Shown here one piece after another: positions 54,186 through 63,354 of a stretch of DNA of 64,000 bases (position 1 is its first letter; every line of letters starts with the position of its first letter). The notes below the pieces were generated by a model. That model saw only the letters and a list, made by a program, of their open reading frames with translations, did no database searches and was not told the DNA's origin. Location: positions 930,001 through 994,000 of the forward strand of contig NZ_JAEPWM010000001.1 in NCBI RefSeq assembly GCF_016654015.1. The letters run 5' to 3'. This DNA comes from Ramlibacter ginsenosidimutans. GTDB lineage: Bacteria; Pseudomonadota; Gammaproteobacteria; Burkholderiales; Burkholderiaceae_C. The position numbers and the translations under genes are program-made.

Positions 54186-55379
54186 TCAGCCGGGGGCGGC
54201 CAGCTGCGCGATCTGCTCTTGCGAGTAGCCCAGCTCGCGCAGCAGCGCGGGCCCGTGCTCGTTCAAGGCGGGCGGCTGCAGGCGTACGGCCGGACGGTGG
54301 CCGTCGAGTGTCAGCGGCAGCAAGGGCACCTTCGTCTCGCGGCCGTCCTGCAGCTGCAGCGGCGCGAGCCCGCCCGTGGCGTTCAGGTGCGGGTCGTCGA
54401 ACAACTGCTCCGGTTGCGTGATCGGCGCGAACGGCAAGCCGTTCCGCTCGAACACCGCCGCGAGCTCCGCCGCGCTGTGGCGTGCCAGCCGCTCGCGCAG
54501 CAGCGGAATGAGCCAGTCGCGCACCTGCACGCGATCGTTGTTGCTCTGCAGGCGCGCATCGGCCAGCAGGTCCGCGAAACCGAAGGCGTCGCAGAACACC
54601 TTCCACTGGCTGTCGCTTACCGCCGCCAGGAAGATCTGTTCGCCGTCCTTGACCGTGAACACGTCGTAGACGCCCCAGGCCGAGATGCGTCCCGGCATGG
54701 GCGCGGCCGGCTGGCCGGTGACGGCGAACTGCATCATGTGCTGTGCGACCAGGAACACGTTGTTCTCGAACAGGGCGCTCTGCACTTCCTGGCCCCGCCC
54801 GGTCTTCTCCCGTTGCGCCAGCGCCGCCATCGCGCCGATGGCGCCGAACATGCCGCCCATGATGTCGTTCACGCTGCTGCCCGCGCGCAGCGGGTCACCG
54901 GGGCGGCCCGTCATGTAGGCGAGGCCGCCCATCATCTGCACGACTTCGTCGAGTGCGGTGCGGTGGTCGTAGGGCCCCGGGAGGAAGCCTTTGTGGCTCA
55001 CCGAAATCACGCGCGGGTTGAGGCGGGAGATGGTTGCGTGGTCCAGGCCCAGCTTCTTCATCGTGCCGGGCCGGAAGTTCTCGCTGACCACATCCGCCGT
55101 ACCGACCAGGCGCAGCGCCGCTTCGCGTCCGGCCGGCGTCTGCAGGTCGAGCACGATGCTCTTCTTGTTGCGGTTGAACAGCGGGAAGAAACCGGCGCCC
55201 GAGCCGAGCAGCCGACGCGTGTTGTCGCCACCGGGCGGCTCCACCTTGATGACTTCCGCGCCGAGGTCACCCAGCACGAGCCCGCAGGTGGGGCCCATGA
55301 CCATGTGGGTGAACTCGACGACGCGGATGCCGGCGTAAGGGAGGGACTCCGGGGGTTTGTTGTCAGCAGGCTCGCGCAT
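54186..55379 (-). CDS. CaiB/BaiF-type CoA transferase (family III)
   Basis: This 397-residue family III CoA transferase moves CoA between carboxylic acids. The N-terminal GIRVVEFTHMVMGPTCGLVL and the catalytic Asp144 (HRTALDEVVQMMGGL) are present, and GDPLRAGSSVNDIMGGMFG is typical. The start MREPADNKPP at 55379 is used. With the Bug receptor upstream and the amidohydrolase beyond, it suggests uptake and CoA activation of an organic acid; the substrate is unknown. Confidence 0.92.
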   Translation of the reverse strand: MREPADNKPPESLPYAGIRVVEFTHMVMGPTCGLVLGDLGAEVIKVEPPGGDNTRRLLGSGAGFFPLFNRNKKSIVLDLQTPAGREAALRLVGTADVVSENFRPGTMKKLGLDHATISRLNPRVISVSHKGFLPGPYDHRTALDEVVQMMGGLAYMTGRPGDPLRAGSSVNDIMGGMFGAIGAMAALAQREKTGRGQEVQSALFENNVFLVAQHMMQFAVTGQPAAPMPGRISAWGVYDVFTVKDGEQIFLAAVSDSQWKVFCDAFGFADLLADARLQSNNDRVQVRDWLIPLLRERLARHSAAELAAVFERNGLPFAPITQPEQLFDDPHLNATGGLAPLQLQDGRETKVPLLPLTLDGHRPAVRLQPPALNEHGPALLRELGYSQEQIAQLAAPG

Positions 55380-55502
55380 GGCCGGATTGTGCTGCAGGGC
55401 CTCCGCGCAGGGGCACGTGGACCGCACGGAACAACATGCAGCGCCGTCTCGCTGGTGAAGAAGACTCCGGCTTTGCCGGTCCTCTCCACACCGATCAGGC
55501 CA

Positions 55503-55532
55503 CCGTGAAAAGTCGCTTGCGACTCTTCGCGG
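55503..55532 (-). terminator. Hairpin after the Bug receptor gene
   Basis: CCGTGAA...AGTCGC pairs with GCGACT...TTCGCGG (about 13 pairs, one mismatch) just after the receptor stop. A U run is missing; CTTTTC lies in the descending arm. It is probably a weak terminator or 3' stabiliser ahead of the CoA transferase gene. Confidence 0.4.
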
Positions 55533-55540
55533 TGAATGAC

Positions 55541-56494
55541 TCACTCCGGCCTGAAGCCGGAGGCCTTGATCGGCGCTTCCCAGCGCTTGAGGTGTGCAGC
55601 CTGCGTGACCGCCAGCTCCGAGGACGGCGCGTACGCGGGCACCAGGCCGTAGCCGTAGATCTTTTCCTGGATCGCGGGATCCTTCAGCGCCTCGGCCACC
55701 GCGCGGTCGATGCGCGCGACCACGTCGGGCTGCATGCCCGCCGGGCCGTACAGGCCGAAGAACGCTTCCGCCTCCATGTCGATCCCCTGCTCCTTCAGCG
55801 TGGGCACGTCGGGCAGCGACTTCGAACGGTGCGCGCCCGTGACGGCCAGGATGCGCACCTTGCCGGCCCGGTGGTGCTCGATGGTCTCGGACGCCGTGTC
55901 CACCATCAGCGGGATCTGGCCGCCGATCAGGTCCTGCGCCGCCGGCGCGCCGCCCTTGTAGGCGACGTGCGTAAGCGGCACGCCCGCCGCCTGCGACAGC
56001 ATCAGGCCCGCGAAGTGCGGCACGGTGCCGGCGCCGGAGGTCGCGTAGTTGGCCTTGCTCGGGTTCTCCTTCATCCAGGCGAGCACGGTCTTCAGGTCGC
56101 CCTTGGGCGCGCCCGGACCGACGGTGACGGCGAAGTCGAAGGTCACGACGCGCGCAACCGGCGTGAAGTCCTTGATCGGGTCGTAAGGCAGGTTGTTGTA
56201 CAGCCAGGGCGCGATCACGAGCGCCCCGCTCGGCGACAGCACCAGCGTCTGGCCATCGGGCGCGGCGCGCTTCAGTTCGCCGAGCACCAGCCGGCCGGCG
56301 GCGCCCGGCTTGTTGTCGACGATGACGTTCTGTCCGAGGGAAGCACTCATCTTCTCGGTCATGAGCCGCGCGATGACGTCGGCGGAGCCGCCTGGCGCGA
56401 ACCCGACCAGGATGCGCGTCGTGCGGTTCTGCGCGAACACCGCGGGGGCGGCGAGGGTGGCGCCGGCAAGGGCGGCGAACTGGCGGCGTTTCAT
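55541..56494 (-). CDS. Bug-family tripartite tricarboxylate transporter receptor
   Basis: This 317-residue periplasmic solute-binding protein has a signal sequence (MKRRQFAALAGATLAAPAVFAQ) and the Bug hallmarks ILVGFAPGGSADVIARL, VIVDNKPGAAG, THVAYKGGAPAAQDLIGGQI and AVTGAHRSKSLPDVPTL. Bug proteins bind carboxylates for TctAB-type transporters or sense them; no TctAB gene is adjacent. AGGAGA precedes the ATG, and a palindromic operator (56520-56533) lies 26 bases upstream. Confidence 0.94.
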   Translation of the reverse strand: MKRRQFAALAGATLAAPAVFAQNRTTRILVGFAPGGSADVIARLMTEKMSASLGQNVIVDNKPGAAGRLVLGELKRAAPDGQTLVLSPSGALVIAPWLYNNLPYDPIKDFTPVARVVTFDFAVTVGPGAPKGDLKTVLAWMKENPSKANYATSGAGTVPHFAGLMLSQAAGVPLTHVAYKGGAPAAQDLIGGQIPLMVDTASETIEHHRAGKVRILAVTGAHRSKSLPDVPTLKEQGIDMEAEAFFGLYGPAGMQPDVVARIDRAVAEALKDPAIQEKIYGYGLVPAYAPSSELAVTQAAHLKRWEAPIKASGFRPE

Positions 56495-56519
56495 CGGATG
56501 TCTCCTGCGATCGTCATCA

Positions 56520-56533
56520 TTTAACATGTTAAA
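56520..56533. promoter_or_regulatory. Palindromic operator in the divergent promoter
   Basis: TTTAACATGTTAAA is a perfect 14-base palindrome in the 106-base gap between the Bug receptor (minus) and the amidohydrolase (plus). It is far more A+T-rich than its surroundings. Perfect palindromes of this kind are bound by MarR- or GntR-family regulators; no such gene is adjacent, although a LysR gene lies 2.4 kb away. Confidence 0.6.
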
Positions 56534-56600
56534 CAGTAGCCGAGCGGGCGCGCGGCGGCCATCCGGTCGCACCCTGAGGCCACACACAAGGAGACCAGGC

Positions 56601-57581
56601 TTGACCGTCATCGACATCCACACGCACATGTTCACCCGCAAGTGGCTGGAGCTGCTGCAGGAAAAGAGCGGCATCTACAACGTGCAGACCCGACCCGACG
56701 GGCAGCGCGAGATCTTCCGCGGCAACACGCCGGTGGTGCTGCCGCAGAAGGGCCACTTCGACTGGGAGCTGCGCATCGCGCACATGGACCAGGCGAAGAT
56801 CGACGTGTCCGTCGTGTCGCTGACCTGTCCCAACGTGTACTGGGGCGGCGAGGACATCAGCGTGCAGGCCGCGCGCGAGGCGAACGACAACGTCGCCGAC
56901 GCGCAGTCGCGCTATCCCGACCGCATCCGCTGGTTCGCCTCGCTGCCCTGGGAGTACCCGCAACGCGCGCTGGAGGAACTCGAACGCAGCTGCACCAAGG
57001 GCGCGGTGGGCGTGATGGTGCTGGCCAACGTGGCCGGCAAGAGCCTCACCGACCCGATGTTCGCGCCGGTCTGGAAGGCGATCGACGACCGCAAGCTGCC
57101 GGTGCTGGTGCATCCCACCGACCCGCCCGGCGTCGACTCCATGGACATGACCAAGTTCGACCTCAGCTGGTCGGTCGGCTTCATGTTCGACACCACGCTG
57201 GCGATCACGCGCATGATCTTCGAGGGCTTCTTCGACCAGTACCCGAACCTGAAGATCATCGCCTCCCACGGCGGCGGCACCCTGCCCTACCTGGTCGGCC
57301 GCTTCGAGAAGGGCGACGAGGTCGAACTGCCGCAGCGCCGCCAGATGAAGCGCAAGCCCACCGACTACCTGCGCCATATCTATTACGACAGCATCACCTA
57401 CGACCTGCGGCCGCTGCAGTACCTGATCTCCATCGTCGGCCACGAGCACGTGATGTTCGGCACCGACTGGCCGCACTGGGTGCACGACACCAAGGGCGCG
57501 TTCGCGAACACGGCGGCACTGCCGGAAGCGCAGATGCACGCGATCCGCTCTCGCAATGCGGAACGCATTTTCGCGTTCTGA
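56601..57581 (+). CDS. Amidohydrolase (ACMSD-like, amidohydrolase-2 family)
   Basis: This 326-residue TIM-barrel metal-dependent hydrolase or decarboxylase has metal ligands in the expected places: His7 and His9 (DIHTHMF), His171 (VHPTDPP), His223 (ASHGGGTLPY) and Asp289 (FGTDWPH). Relatives decarboxylate or hydrolyse ring-derived acids, for example 2-amino-3-carboxymuconate semialdehyde. The start is TTG at 56601, with AAGGAG 7 bases before it. The neighbouring CoA transferase and Bug receptor suggest a catabolic path for an aromatic or cyclic acid. Confidence 0.88.
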   Translation: MTVIDIHTHMFTRKWLELLQEKSGIYNVQTRPDGQREIFRGNTPVVLPQKGHFDWELRIAHMDQAKIDVSVVSLTCPNVYWGGEDISVQAAREANDNVADAQSRYPDRIRWFASLPWEYPQRALEELERSCTKGAVGVMVLANVAGKSLTDPMFAPVWKAIDDRKLPVLVHPTDPPGVDSMDMTKFDLSWSVGFMFDTTLAITRMIFEGFFDQYPNLKIIASHGGGTLPYLVGRFEKGDEVELPQRRQMKRKPTDYLRHIYYDSITYDLRPLQYLISIVGHEHVMFGTDWPHWVHDTKGAFANTAALPEAQMHAIRSRNAERIFAF

Positions 57582-57663
57582 GCCGGATTAGCGAACATCA
57601 AGTCACGGATTCCTCACCTTCCCCGGCATTAATGTCGGGCAAGGTTCGGAATAGAGTACCGCC

Positions 57664-58347
57664 ATGGACCATCCCAAGGCGGTGCTGTTCGATGCGTATG
57701 GCACGCTGTTCGACGTGTACAGCGTCGGCCTGCTCGCGGAACAACTGTTCCCGGGGCACGGCCAGGCGCTGTCCGTGCTCTGGCGCGACAAGCAGATCGA
57801 GTACACGCGGCTCGTCACCACCAGCAACGACGGCGCGCACTACCGGCCCTTCTGGGAGCTGACCCGCGCCGGCCTGCGCTACGCCTGCAAGCGGCTTGGG
57901 CTCGACCTCACGGCCGAACGCGAGCAGCAGCTGATGAACCAGTACCGGCACCTCTCCGCGTTCCCGGAGAACCGCGAGGTGCTGCAGGCGCTGAAAGCTC
58001 GGCGCATCACGACGGGCATCCTGTCCAACGGCGACCCCGAGATGCTGGGCATCGCGGTGCGCAGCGCCGGCCTGGACGGGCTGCTCGATCACGTGATCAG
58101 CGTGGACAGCGTGCGCAAGTACAAGACGCATCCCGAGGCCTACCGCCTCGGCACGCAGGCCGTGGGGCGCGACGCGCGCCACATCCTGTTCGTCAGCTGC
58201 AACGCCTGGGACGCGCTCGCCGCGACCTGGTACGGCTACCGCACGCTGTGGGTCAACCGCTACCAGCTTCCCTTCGAGGAACTGGACACGCAGCCCACCC
58301 GCACCGGCAGCACCTTGCGCGACGTGCTCGCCTTTTTCGAATCCTGA
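57664..58347 (+). CDS. Haloacid dehalogenase, type II
   Basis: This 227-residue protein is an L-2-haloacid dehalogenase-type HAD enzyme. The nucleophile is Asp10 (LFDAYGTLFDV), followed by Ser121-Asn122 (LSNGDPE), Lys154 (KYKTHPEAY) and the type-II signature SCNAWD at 178-183. The family releases halide from 2-haloalkanoates; glycolate would be one product. It precedes malate synthase G by 15 bases, which could consume glyoxylate made from such products. It is 82 bases after the amidohydrolase. Confidence 0.88.
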   Translation: MDHPKAVLFDAYGTLFDVYSVGLLAEQLFPGHGQALSVLWRDKQIEYTRLVTTSNDGAHYRPFWELTRAGLRYACKRLGLDLTAEREQQLMNQYRHLSAFPENREVLQALKARRITTGILSNGDPEMLGIAVRSAGLDGLLDHVISVDSVRKYKTHPEAYRLGTQAVGRDARHILFVSCNAWDALAATWYGYRTLWVNRYQLPFEELDTQPTRTGSTLRDVLAFFES

Positions 58348-58362
58348 TTCCCGGAGAACACA

Positions 58363-60588
58363 ATGACCGACAAGACCACGATCCACGGACTGCAGGTGGA
58401 CAGCGCGCTGAAGCGCTTCATCGACGAACAGGTGCTGCCCACCGTGGGCGTCGCGCAGGACCGGTTCTGGCAAGGCTTCGACCAGATCGTGAAGGACCTC
58501 TCGCCCAAGAACCAGGCGCTGCTCGCCGAGCGCGATCGCCTGCAGTCCGAGCTGGATGCCTGGCACAAGAAGAACCCCGGCCCGATCCGCGACATGGCGG
58601 CGTACCGCGGCTTCCTGGAGAAGATCGGCTACCTCGTGCCGCATCCCAGGGGCGCGAAGGCGACGACCACCAACGTGGACGCCGAGCTCGCCCTGCAGGC
58701 CGGCCCCCAGCTCGTGGTCCCGATCCTGAACGCGCGCTATGCGCTCAATGCCGCCAACGCCCGCTGGGGCTCGCTGTACGACGCGCTGTACGGGACCGAC
58801 GTGATCCCGGAAGACGGCGGCGCCGACAAGGGCCCGGGCTACAACGAAGTGCGCGGTGCCAAGGTGATCGCTCGCGCGCGCCAGGTGCTGGACCAGGCCG
58901 TGCCGCTCGCCAGCGGCTCGCATGCCGATGCCACCGCGTACAAGGTGGAAGGCGGCCAGCTGAAGGTTGAACTGAAGGGCGGCAAGTCGTCGGGACTGAA
59001 GGACCCGGCCAAGTTCGTCGGCTACCAGGGCGACGCGAACGCGCCGTCCTCCGTGCTCCTGAAGAACAACGGCCTGCACCTCGACATCGTGATCGACCGC
59101 AAGAGCGCGATCGGCCAGACCGATGCGGCGGGCGTGGCCGACGTCGTCGTGGAAGCTGCGCTGTCCACCATCCTGGACCTGGAAGACTCGATCGCCGCGG
59201 TGGATGCCGAGGACAAGCTGCTCGCCTATCGCAACTGGCTGGGCATCCTGCAGGGCACCCTCACCGAGCAGGTGCACAAGGGCGGCAAGAGCTTCACGCG
59301 CGGCCTGAACAAGGACCGCATCTACAAGAACACGCGCGGCGACGGCGAGGTGCGCCTGCACGGCCGCTCGCTGCTGTTCCTGCGCAACGTGGGCCACCTG
59401 ATGACCAACCCGGCGATCCTGTGGGACGGCGGCAAGGAAATCTACGAAGGCATCATGGACGCGGTGATCACCACCGCGATCGCGATGGTCGATCTCCAGA
59501 AGGGCAAGGGCGAGAAAGCAGGAGGCGACACGGGCGTCGCGGGCATCCGCAACTCGCGCACCGGCTCCATCTACATCGTCAAGCCCAAGATGCACGGGCC
59601 GGCCGAAGTGGTGTTCGCCTCGGAGCTGTTCGGTCGCGTGGAGAAGCTGCTGGGCCTGCCGGAGAACACGGTCAAGCTGGGCATCATGGACGAGGAGCGC
59701 CGCACCAGCGTCAACCTGCAGGCCTGCATCGCCGCGGCGCCGGCGCGCGTGGCCTTCATCAACACCGGCTTTCTGGACCGCACCGGCGACGAGATGCACA
59801 CCGCGATGTACGCGGGACCGATGATCCGCAAGAGCGACATGAAGTCCACCGCCTGGATCCAGGCCTACGAGAAGAACAACGTGCTGGTGGGCCTGGCGTG
59901 CGGGCTGCGCGGGCGCGCGCAGATCGGCAAGGGCATGTGGGCGATGCCGGACCTGATGGCCGCGATGCTCGACCAGAAGATCGCGCACCCGCGCGCCGGC
60001 GCCAATACCGCGTGGGTGCCCTCGCCCACGGCGGCCACGCTGCACGCGCTGCACTACCACCAGGTGGACGTGTTCGCGGTGCAGCAGGAGCTGGAGAAGA
60101 TTGACGCGGATGCGGAGCGCGAGCAGCTCCTGACCGGCCTGCTCACCGTGCCGGTTGCGCCCGAGGCGAAGTGGAGCGCGCAGGAGCGCCAGCAGGAGAT
60201 CGAGAACAACGCGCAAGGCATCCTGGGCTACGTGGTGCGGTGGGTCGACCAGGGCGTCGGCTGCTCCAAGGTGCCCGACATCCACAACGTCGGCCTGATG
60301 GAAGACCGCGCGACCTTGCGCATCTCCAGCCAGCACATCTGCAACTGGCTGCTGCACGGCGTGGTCACCGAGCAGCAGGTGCGCGACACCTTCCAGCGCA
60401 TGGCGGCGGTGGTCGACAAGCAGAACGCCAACGATCCGTTCTACAAGCCGATGGCGGGCAACTGGGACACGTCGTATGCGTATCGCGCGGCGCTGGACCT
60501 GGTGTTCAAGGGCAAGGAGCAACCCAGCGGCTACACCGAGCCGCTGCTGCATGCCTGGCGGCTCAAGGTGAAGGCCGCCGCGAAGTAA
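58363..60588 (+). CDS. glcB: Malate synthase G
   Basis: This 741-residue enzyme condenses glyoxylate with acetyl-CoA to give malate. It starts [38 protein letters not shown] is a typical stretch around the catalytic arginine/glutamate region, and [20 protein letters not shown] and [20 protein letters not shown] follow. Length fits isoform G (723 in E. coli), not the shorter isoform A. It follows the dehalogenase gene directly, in line with use of C2 acids. Confidence 0.97.
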   Translation: MTDKTTIHGLQVDSALKRFIDEQVLPTVGVAQDRFWQGFDQIVKDLSPKNQALLAERDRLQSELDAWHKKNPGPIRDMAAYRGFLEKIGYLVPHPRGAKATTTNVDAELALQAGPQLVVPILNARYALNAANARWGSLYDALYGTDVIPEDGGADKGPGYNEVRGAKVIARARQVLDQAVPLASGSHADATAYKVEGGQLKVELKGGKSSGLKDPAKFVGYQGDANAPSSVLLKNNGLHLDIVIDRKSAIGQTDAAGVADVVVEAALSTILDLEDSIAAVDAEDKLLAYRNWLGILQGTLTEQVHKGGKSFTRGLNKDRIYKNTRGDGEVRLHGRSLLFLRNVGHLMTNPAILWDGGKEIYEGIMDAVITTAIAMVDLQKGKGEKAGGDTGVAGIRNSRTGSIYIVKPKMHGPAEVVFASELFGRVEKLLGLPENTVKLGIMDEERRTSVNLQACIAAAPARVAFINTGFLDRTGDEMHTAMYAGPMIRKSDMKSTAWIQAYEKNNVLVGLACGLRGRAQIGKGMWAMPDLMAAMLDQKIAHPRAGANTAWVPSPTAATLHALHYHQVDVFAVQQELEKIDADAEREQLLTGLLTVPVAPEAKWSAQERQQEIENNAQGILGYVVRWVDQGVGCSKVPDIHNVGLMEDRATLRISSQHICNWLLHGVVTEQQVRDTFQRMAAVVDKQNANDPFYKPMAGNWDTSYAYRAALDLVFKGKEQPSGYTEPLLHAWRLKVKAAAK

Positions 60589-60693
60589 AGCGGACTGCGC
60601 CGGCCGGCGCAGTCCTCGCCGGGGGTCGCGCGGAGCTCGGGCCAGGCGTGATTCACGCCACCGGGCGGCCGACCCGGGCGCTACACTGCGGAC

Positions 60694-60915
60694 GTGACGC
60701 CAGTCTCCGCCAACCTCGACGCGACCCGCTGCCCGCTGTGCGGGCAGGCGAACCGCTGCGCGATGGAGATCGAGCGCGAGACCGGCGTGCGGCAAGGCCC
60801 CTGCTGGTGCATGCAGGTCGACTTCGACGCCGACCTGCTCGCGCGCATTCCCGAGCCTGCGCGCGACCGCTCCTGCGTCTGCGCGACCTGCGCGCGCGGC
60901 GAGCCCGCCGCGTGA
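60694..60915 (+). CDS. Cysteine-rich CWC-family protein
   Basis: This 73-residue protein starts at GTG and has eight or more cysteines: CPLCGQANRC, GPCWCMQ and SCVCATC. It matches the small cysteine-rich CWC family of unknown function, probably metal-binding. Its stop overlaps the start of the MFS gene (GTGA), so the two are translationally coupled, an unusual pairing. Confidence 0.8.
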   Translation: MTPVSANLDATRCPLCGQANRCAMEIERETGVRQGPCWCMQVDFDADLLARIPEPARDRSCVCATCARGEPAA

Positions 60916-62384
60916 GCGGCGGCAGCAGCATCGCCGACCTGAGCGCGCGCCACGGCGAGCGCTACCGCTGGCTCCTCATGATGTCCGTCATGGTCGGCAC
61001 CATGGCGTCGCTGATGTCGGCCACCGTGGTGAACGTGGCGATCCCCGGCATGAGCCGCGACTTCGCGCTGAACCAGGAGCGCGCGCAATGGGTCTCTTCC
61101 GGCTTCATGGTCGCCATGACGGTGTCGATGCTCACCACTCCGTGGCTGCTGGCGCGCTTCGGCTACCGCCGCACCTACGACGGCACCATGCTCCTGCTGC
61201 TCGCCGGCGGCCTGGTGGGCGGGATCTCGCCTTCGTTCCCGCTCGTGCTCGCTTCGCGCGTGGCCGAAGGGCTGGCGGCGGGCGTCGTGCAGCCCATTCC
61301 GGCCATCATCATGATGCGGGCCTTCCCTCCATCGGAACAGGGGCGCGCGAGCGGCATGTTCGGCATGGGCGTGGTGCTCGCACCGGCGCTGGGGCCCAGC
61401 ATCGGCGGCGTGCTGGTGGACCTGTTCGGCTGGCGCTCCATCTTCTTCATGGTGATCCCGTTCTGCCTCGCGTCCATCTGGCTGGCGCACCGCTACATCC
61501 CGACGAGCGCGCCCGGCGGTGCTGCCGCGGGCCGGCACGCGCCGCCGCTGGACTGGCGCGGGCTGGTGCTCGGCAGCGTCGGCACGCTGGCCTTGCTGAA
61601 CGGCCTGCTGCAGATCCGCGGCGCCGGAGCGGCCAGTGCGCTGGGGCTGCTGCTCGCGTCGGCGCTGGCCTTCGCGGCGCTGGCGGTGTGGCTGCGGCGC
61701 GCCAAGGCGCGCGGGCAGGAGGCATTGCTGGACCCGGCGGTGTTCCGACACCGGCTCTACACCATCGGCACGGTGGTCGCGTTCATCTACGGCATCGCGC
61801 TCTACGGGTCGACGTACCTGCTGCCGGTGTTCATGCAGGTCGCGCTGGAACTGCCGGCCTCGCACGTCGGGACCATCCTGCTTCCTTCCGGCATCGTGCT
61901 GGCGATCACGATCGGCATCGCGGGCCGACTGACGCGCCGCATCCCCACGCACCTGATGGTGAGCGGCGGCCTGGCGCTGCTGGCCGCCTCCTTTGCGCTG
62001 ATGCCGACCGTGGGGCTGAGTGCGCCGCTCACGCTGCTCGTGGCCTGGGCCATCCTCGGCCGCGTCGGCCTCGGCTTCGTGCTGCCTTCGCTCAACGTGG
62101 GCGCGATGCGGCCGCTGGACAAGGGCGAGATCCCGCAAGGCGCGAGCCTCATCAATTTCCTGCGCATGCTCGGCGGCGCCGCCGGGGTGAGCCTCTGCGC
62201 CATCGTGCTGGAGTGGCGGCTGGCGGTCCACGCCGTCACCCTCTCGGGCCCCACCAGCGCCGCACGGCTCGCGGCCTTCGAGGAATCCTTCCTCATGCTC
62301 GCCGGCGTCTGCTGCGTGGCCACCGTGTGCGCCTGGCAGCTCAAGGGTCCGCCGCTAGGCGACTTGCCTGCGTCGAAAGCCTAG
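60912..62384 (+). CDS. MFS exporter, DHA2/EmrB type
   Basis: This 490-residue inner-membrane drug:H+ antiporter-2 protein has about 14 hydrophobic segments. SATVVNVAIPGMSRDF in helix 1, the RFGYRRTYDG loop, and VLAPALGPSIGGVLVDLFGWRSIF (motif C in helix 5) are typical. Substrates could be drugs, dyes or secreted metabolites. There is no EmrA-like periplasmic partner nearby. The start is GTG at 60912, overlapping the CWC gene; a longer frame upstream reads through malate synthase. Confidence 0.9.
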   Translation: MSGGSSIADLSARHGERYRWLLMMSVMVGTMASLMSATVVNVAIPGMSRDFALNQERAQWVSSGFMVAMTVSMLTTPWLLARFGYRRTYDGTMLLLLAGGLVGGISPSFPLVLASRVAEGLAAGVVQPIPAIIMMRAFPPSEQGRASGMFGMGVVLAPALGPSIGGVLVDLFGWRSIFFMVIPFCLASIWLAHRYIPTSAPGGAAAGRHAPPLDWRGLVLGSVGTLALLNGLLQIRGAGAASALGLLLASALAFAALAVWLRRAKARGQEALLDPAVFRHRLYTIGTVVAFIYGIALYGSTYLLPVFMQVALELPASHVGTILLPSGIVLAITIGIAGRLTRRIPTHLMVSGGLALLAASFALMPTVGLSAPLTLLVAWAILGRVGLGFVLPSLNVGAMRPLDKGEIPQGASLINFLRMLGGAAGVSLCAIVLEWRLAVHAVTLSGPTSAARLAAFEESFLMLAGVCCVATVCAWQLKGPPLGDLPASKA

Positions 62385-62420
62385 GCAGTTCGCAGGCTGG
62401 CGCGGCCGGCGGCGAGCCTC

Positions 62421-62471
62421 GTAGGCTGGCGCGGCCAGCGGCCGCGGAAGGTGAGCGTAGCGAACCCCAGC
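62421..62471. repeat. Dispersed repeat copy 3, split by an insertion
   Basis: GTAGGCTGGC at 62421 and GGTGAGCGTAGCGAACCCCAG near 62450-62470 are the two halves of the repeat, inverted relative to copy 4, with about 19 additional G+C-rich bases between them. Together with copy 4 it forms an opposed pair. Confidence 0.7.
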
Positions 62472-62489
62472 GGGGCCCCTGCGCACTTT

Positions 62490-62522
62490 GCTGGGGTTCG
62501 CTTGCGCTCACCGCCAGCCTAC
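62490..62522. repeat. Dispersed repeat copy 4
   Basis: This 33-base copy begins GCTGGGGTTCGCTTGCGC and ends TCACCGCCAGCCTAC, the same as copy 1 at 10804 apart from one inserted base in the loop. It is the right half of an inverted pair after the MFS gene. Confidence 0.75.
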
Positions 62523-62574
62523 AGGGACCTGGCGCCCACGCATGCACCCGAACTTTTCAGGTCACAATGATTTT

Positions 62575-63354
62575 ATGTGCCAGCTGCTGGGAATGAACTG
62601 CAACACGCCGACGGACGTGACGTTCAGCTTCGCGGGCTTCGCGCAGCGCGGCGGCCGCACCGACCATCACGCCGATGGCTGGGGCATCGCATTCTTCGAG
62701 GGCAAGGGGCTGCGGCACTTCGTCGATCACCAGCCCGCGTCCGAATCGCCCGTCGCCGAGCTGATCCGCCGCTACCCGATCAAGAGCCGCAACGTGATCG
62801 CGCACATCCGCAAGGCGACGCAGGGCGAGGTCGCGCTGCAGAACTGCCATCCCTTCGTGCGCGAGCTGTGGGGCCGCTACTGGGTGTTCGCGCACAACGG
62901 CGACCTGCAGGGCTTCGAGCCGCGCCTGCACGCGAACTTCCGCCCGGTCGGCAACACGGATAGCGAGCGCGCCTTCTGCTGGCTGCTGCAGGAGCTGTGG
63001 AAGTCGCACGCGGGCACGCCCAGCGTGGCGGAGCTGACGCTGACGCTGCGCGAGCTCACGCCTCGCATCGCACAGCACGGCCGCTTCAATTTCCTGCTGT
63101 CCAACGGCGACGCGCTGTGGGCGCACTGCTCCACCCACCTCTGGTACGTGGAGCGGCGCCACCCGTTCGCGCATGCGCAACTCGCGGACGAGGACCTGAG
63201 CGTCGACTTCGCGCAGCACACGACCCCGCAGGACCGCGTGGCCGTGGTCGTCACGGCGCCCCTGACCGTCAACGAGCAGTGGACGGCGTTCCAGCCCGGC
63301 GAGCTGAAGGTCTTCGTGGACGGGCAGGCGGTAGCGGACGCCGCGCCGGGCTAG
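62575..63354 (+). CDS. Class II glutamine amidotransferase (YafJ-like)
   Basis: This 259-residue stand-alone N-terminal-nucleophile glutaminase domain has Cys2 exposed after removal of Met1 (MCQLLGMNCNTPTDV). HADGWGIAFFEG, VIAHIRKATQG, NCHPFVRELWG and VFAHNGDLQGF are the family blocks. The partner or acceptor for the ammonia is unknown for this group. The ATG at 62575 is required by the Cys2 position, so an upstream in-frame extension is rejected. Its stop overlaps the gshB stop by four bases. Confidence 0.92.
   Translation: MCQLLGMNCNTPTDVTFSFAGFAQRGGRTDHHADGWGIAFFEGKGLRHFVDHQPASESPVAELIRRYPIKSRNVIAHIRKATQGEVALQNCHPFVRELWGRYWVFAHNGDLQGFEPRLHANFRPVGNTDSERAFCWLLQELWKSHAGTPSVAELTLTLRELTPRIAQHGRFNFLLSNGDALWAHCSTHLWYVERRHPFAHAQLADEDLSVDFAQHTTPQDRVAVVVTAPLTVNEQWTAFQPGELKVFVDGQAVADAAPG

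Noticed and set aside
57598..60795. Open frame of 1,065 codons opposite the dehalogenase and malate synthase genes
   Set aside because: Low-complexity antisense translation; both plus-strand genes are unmistakable.
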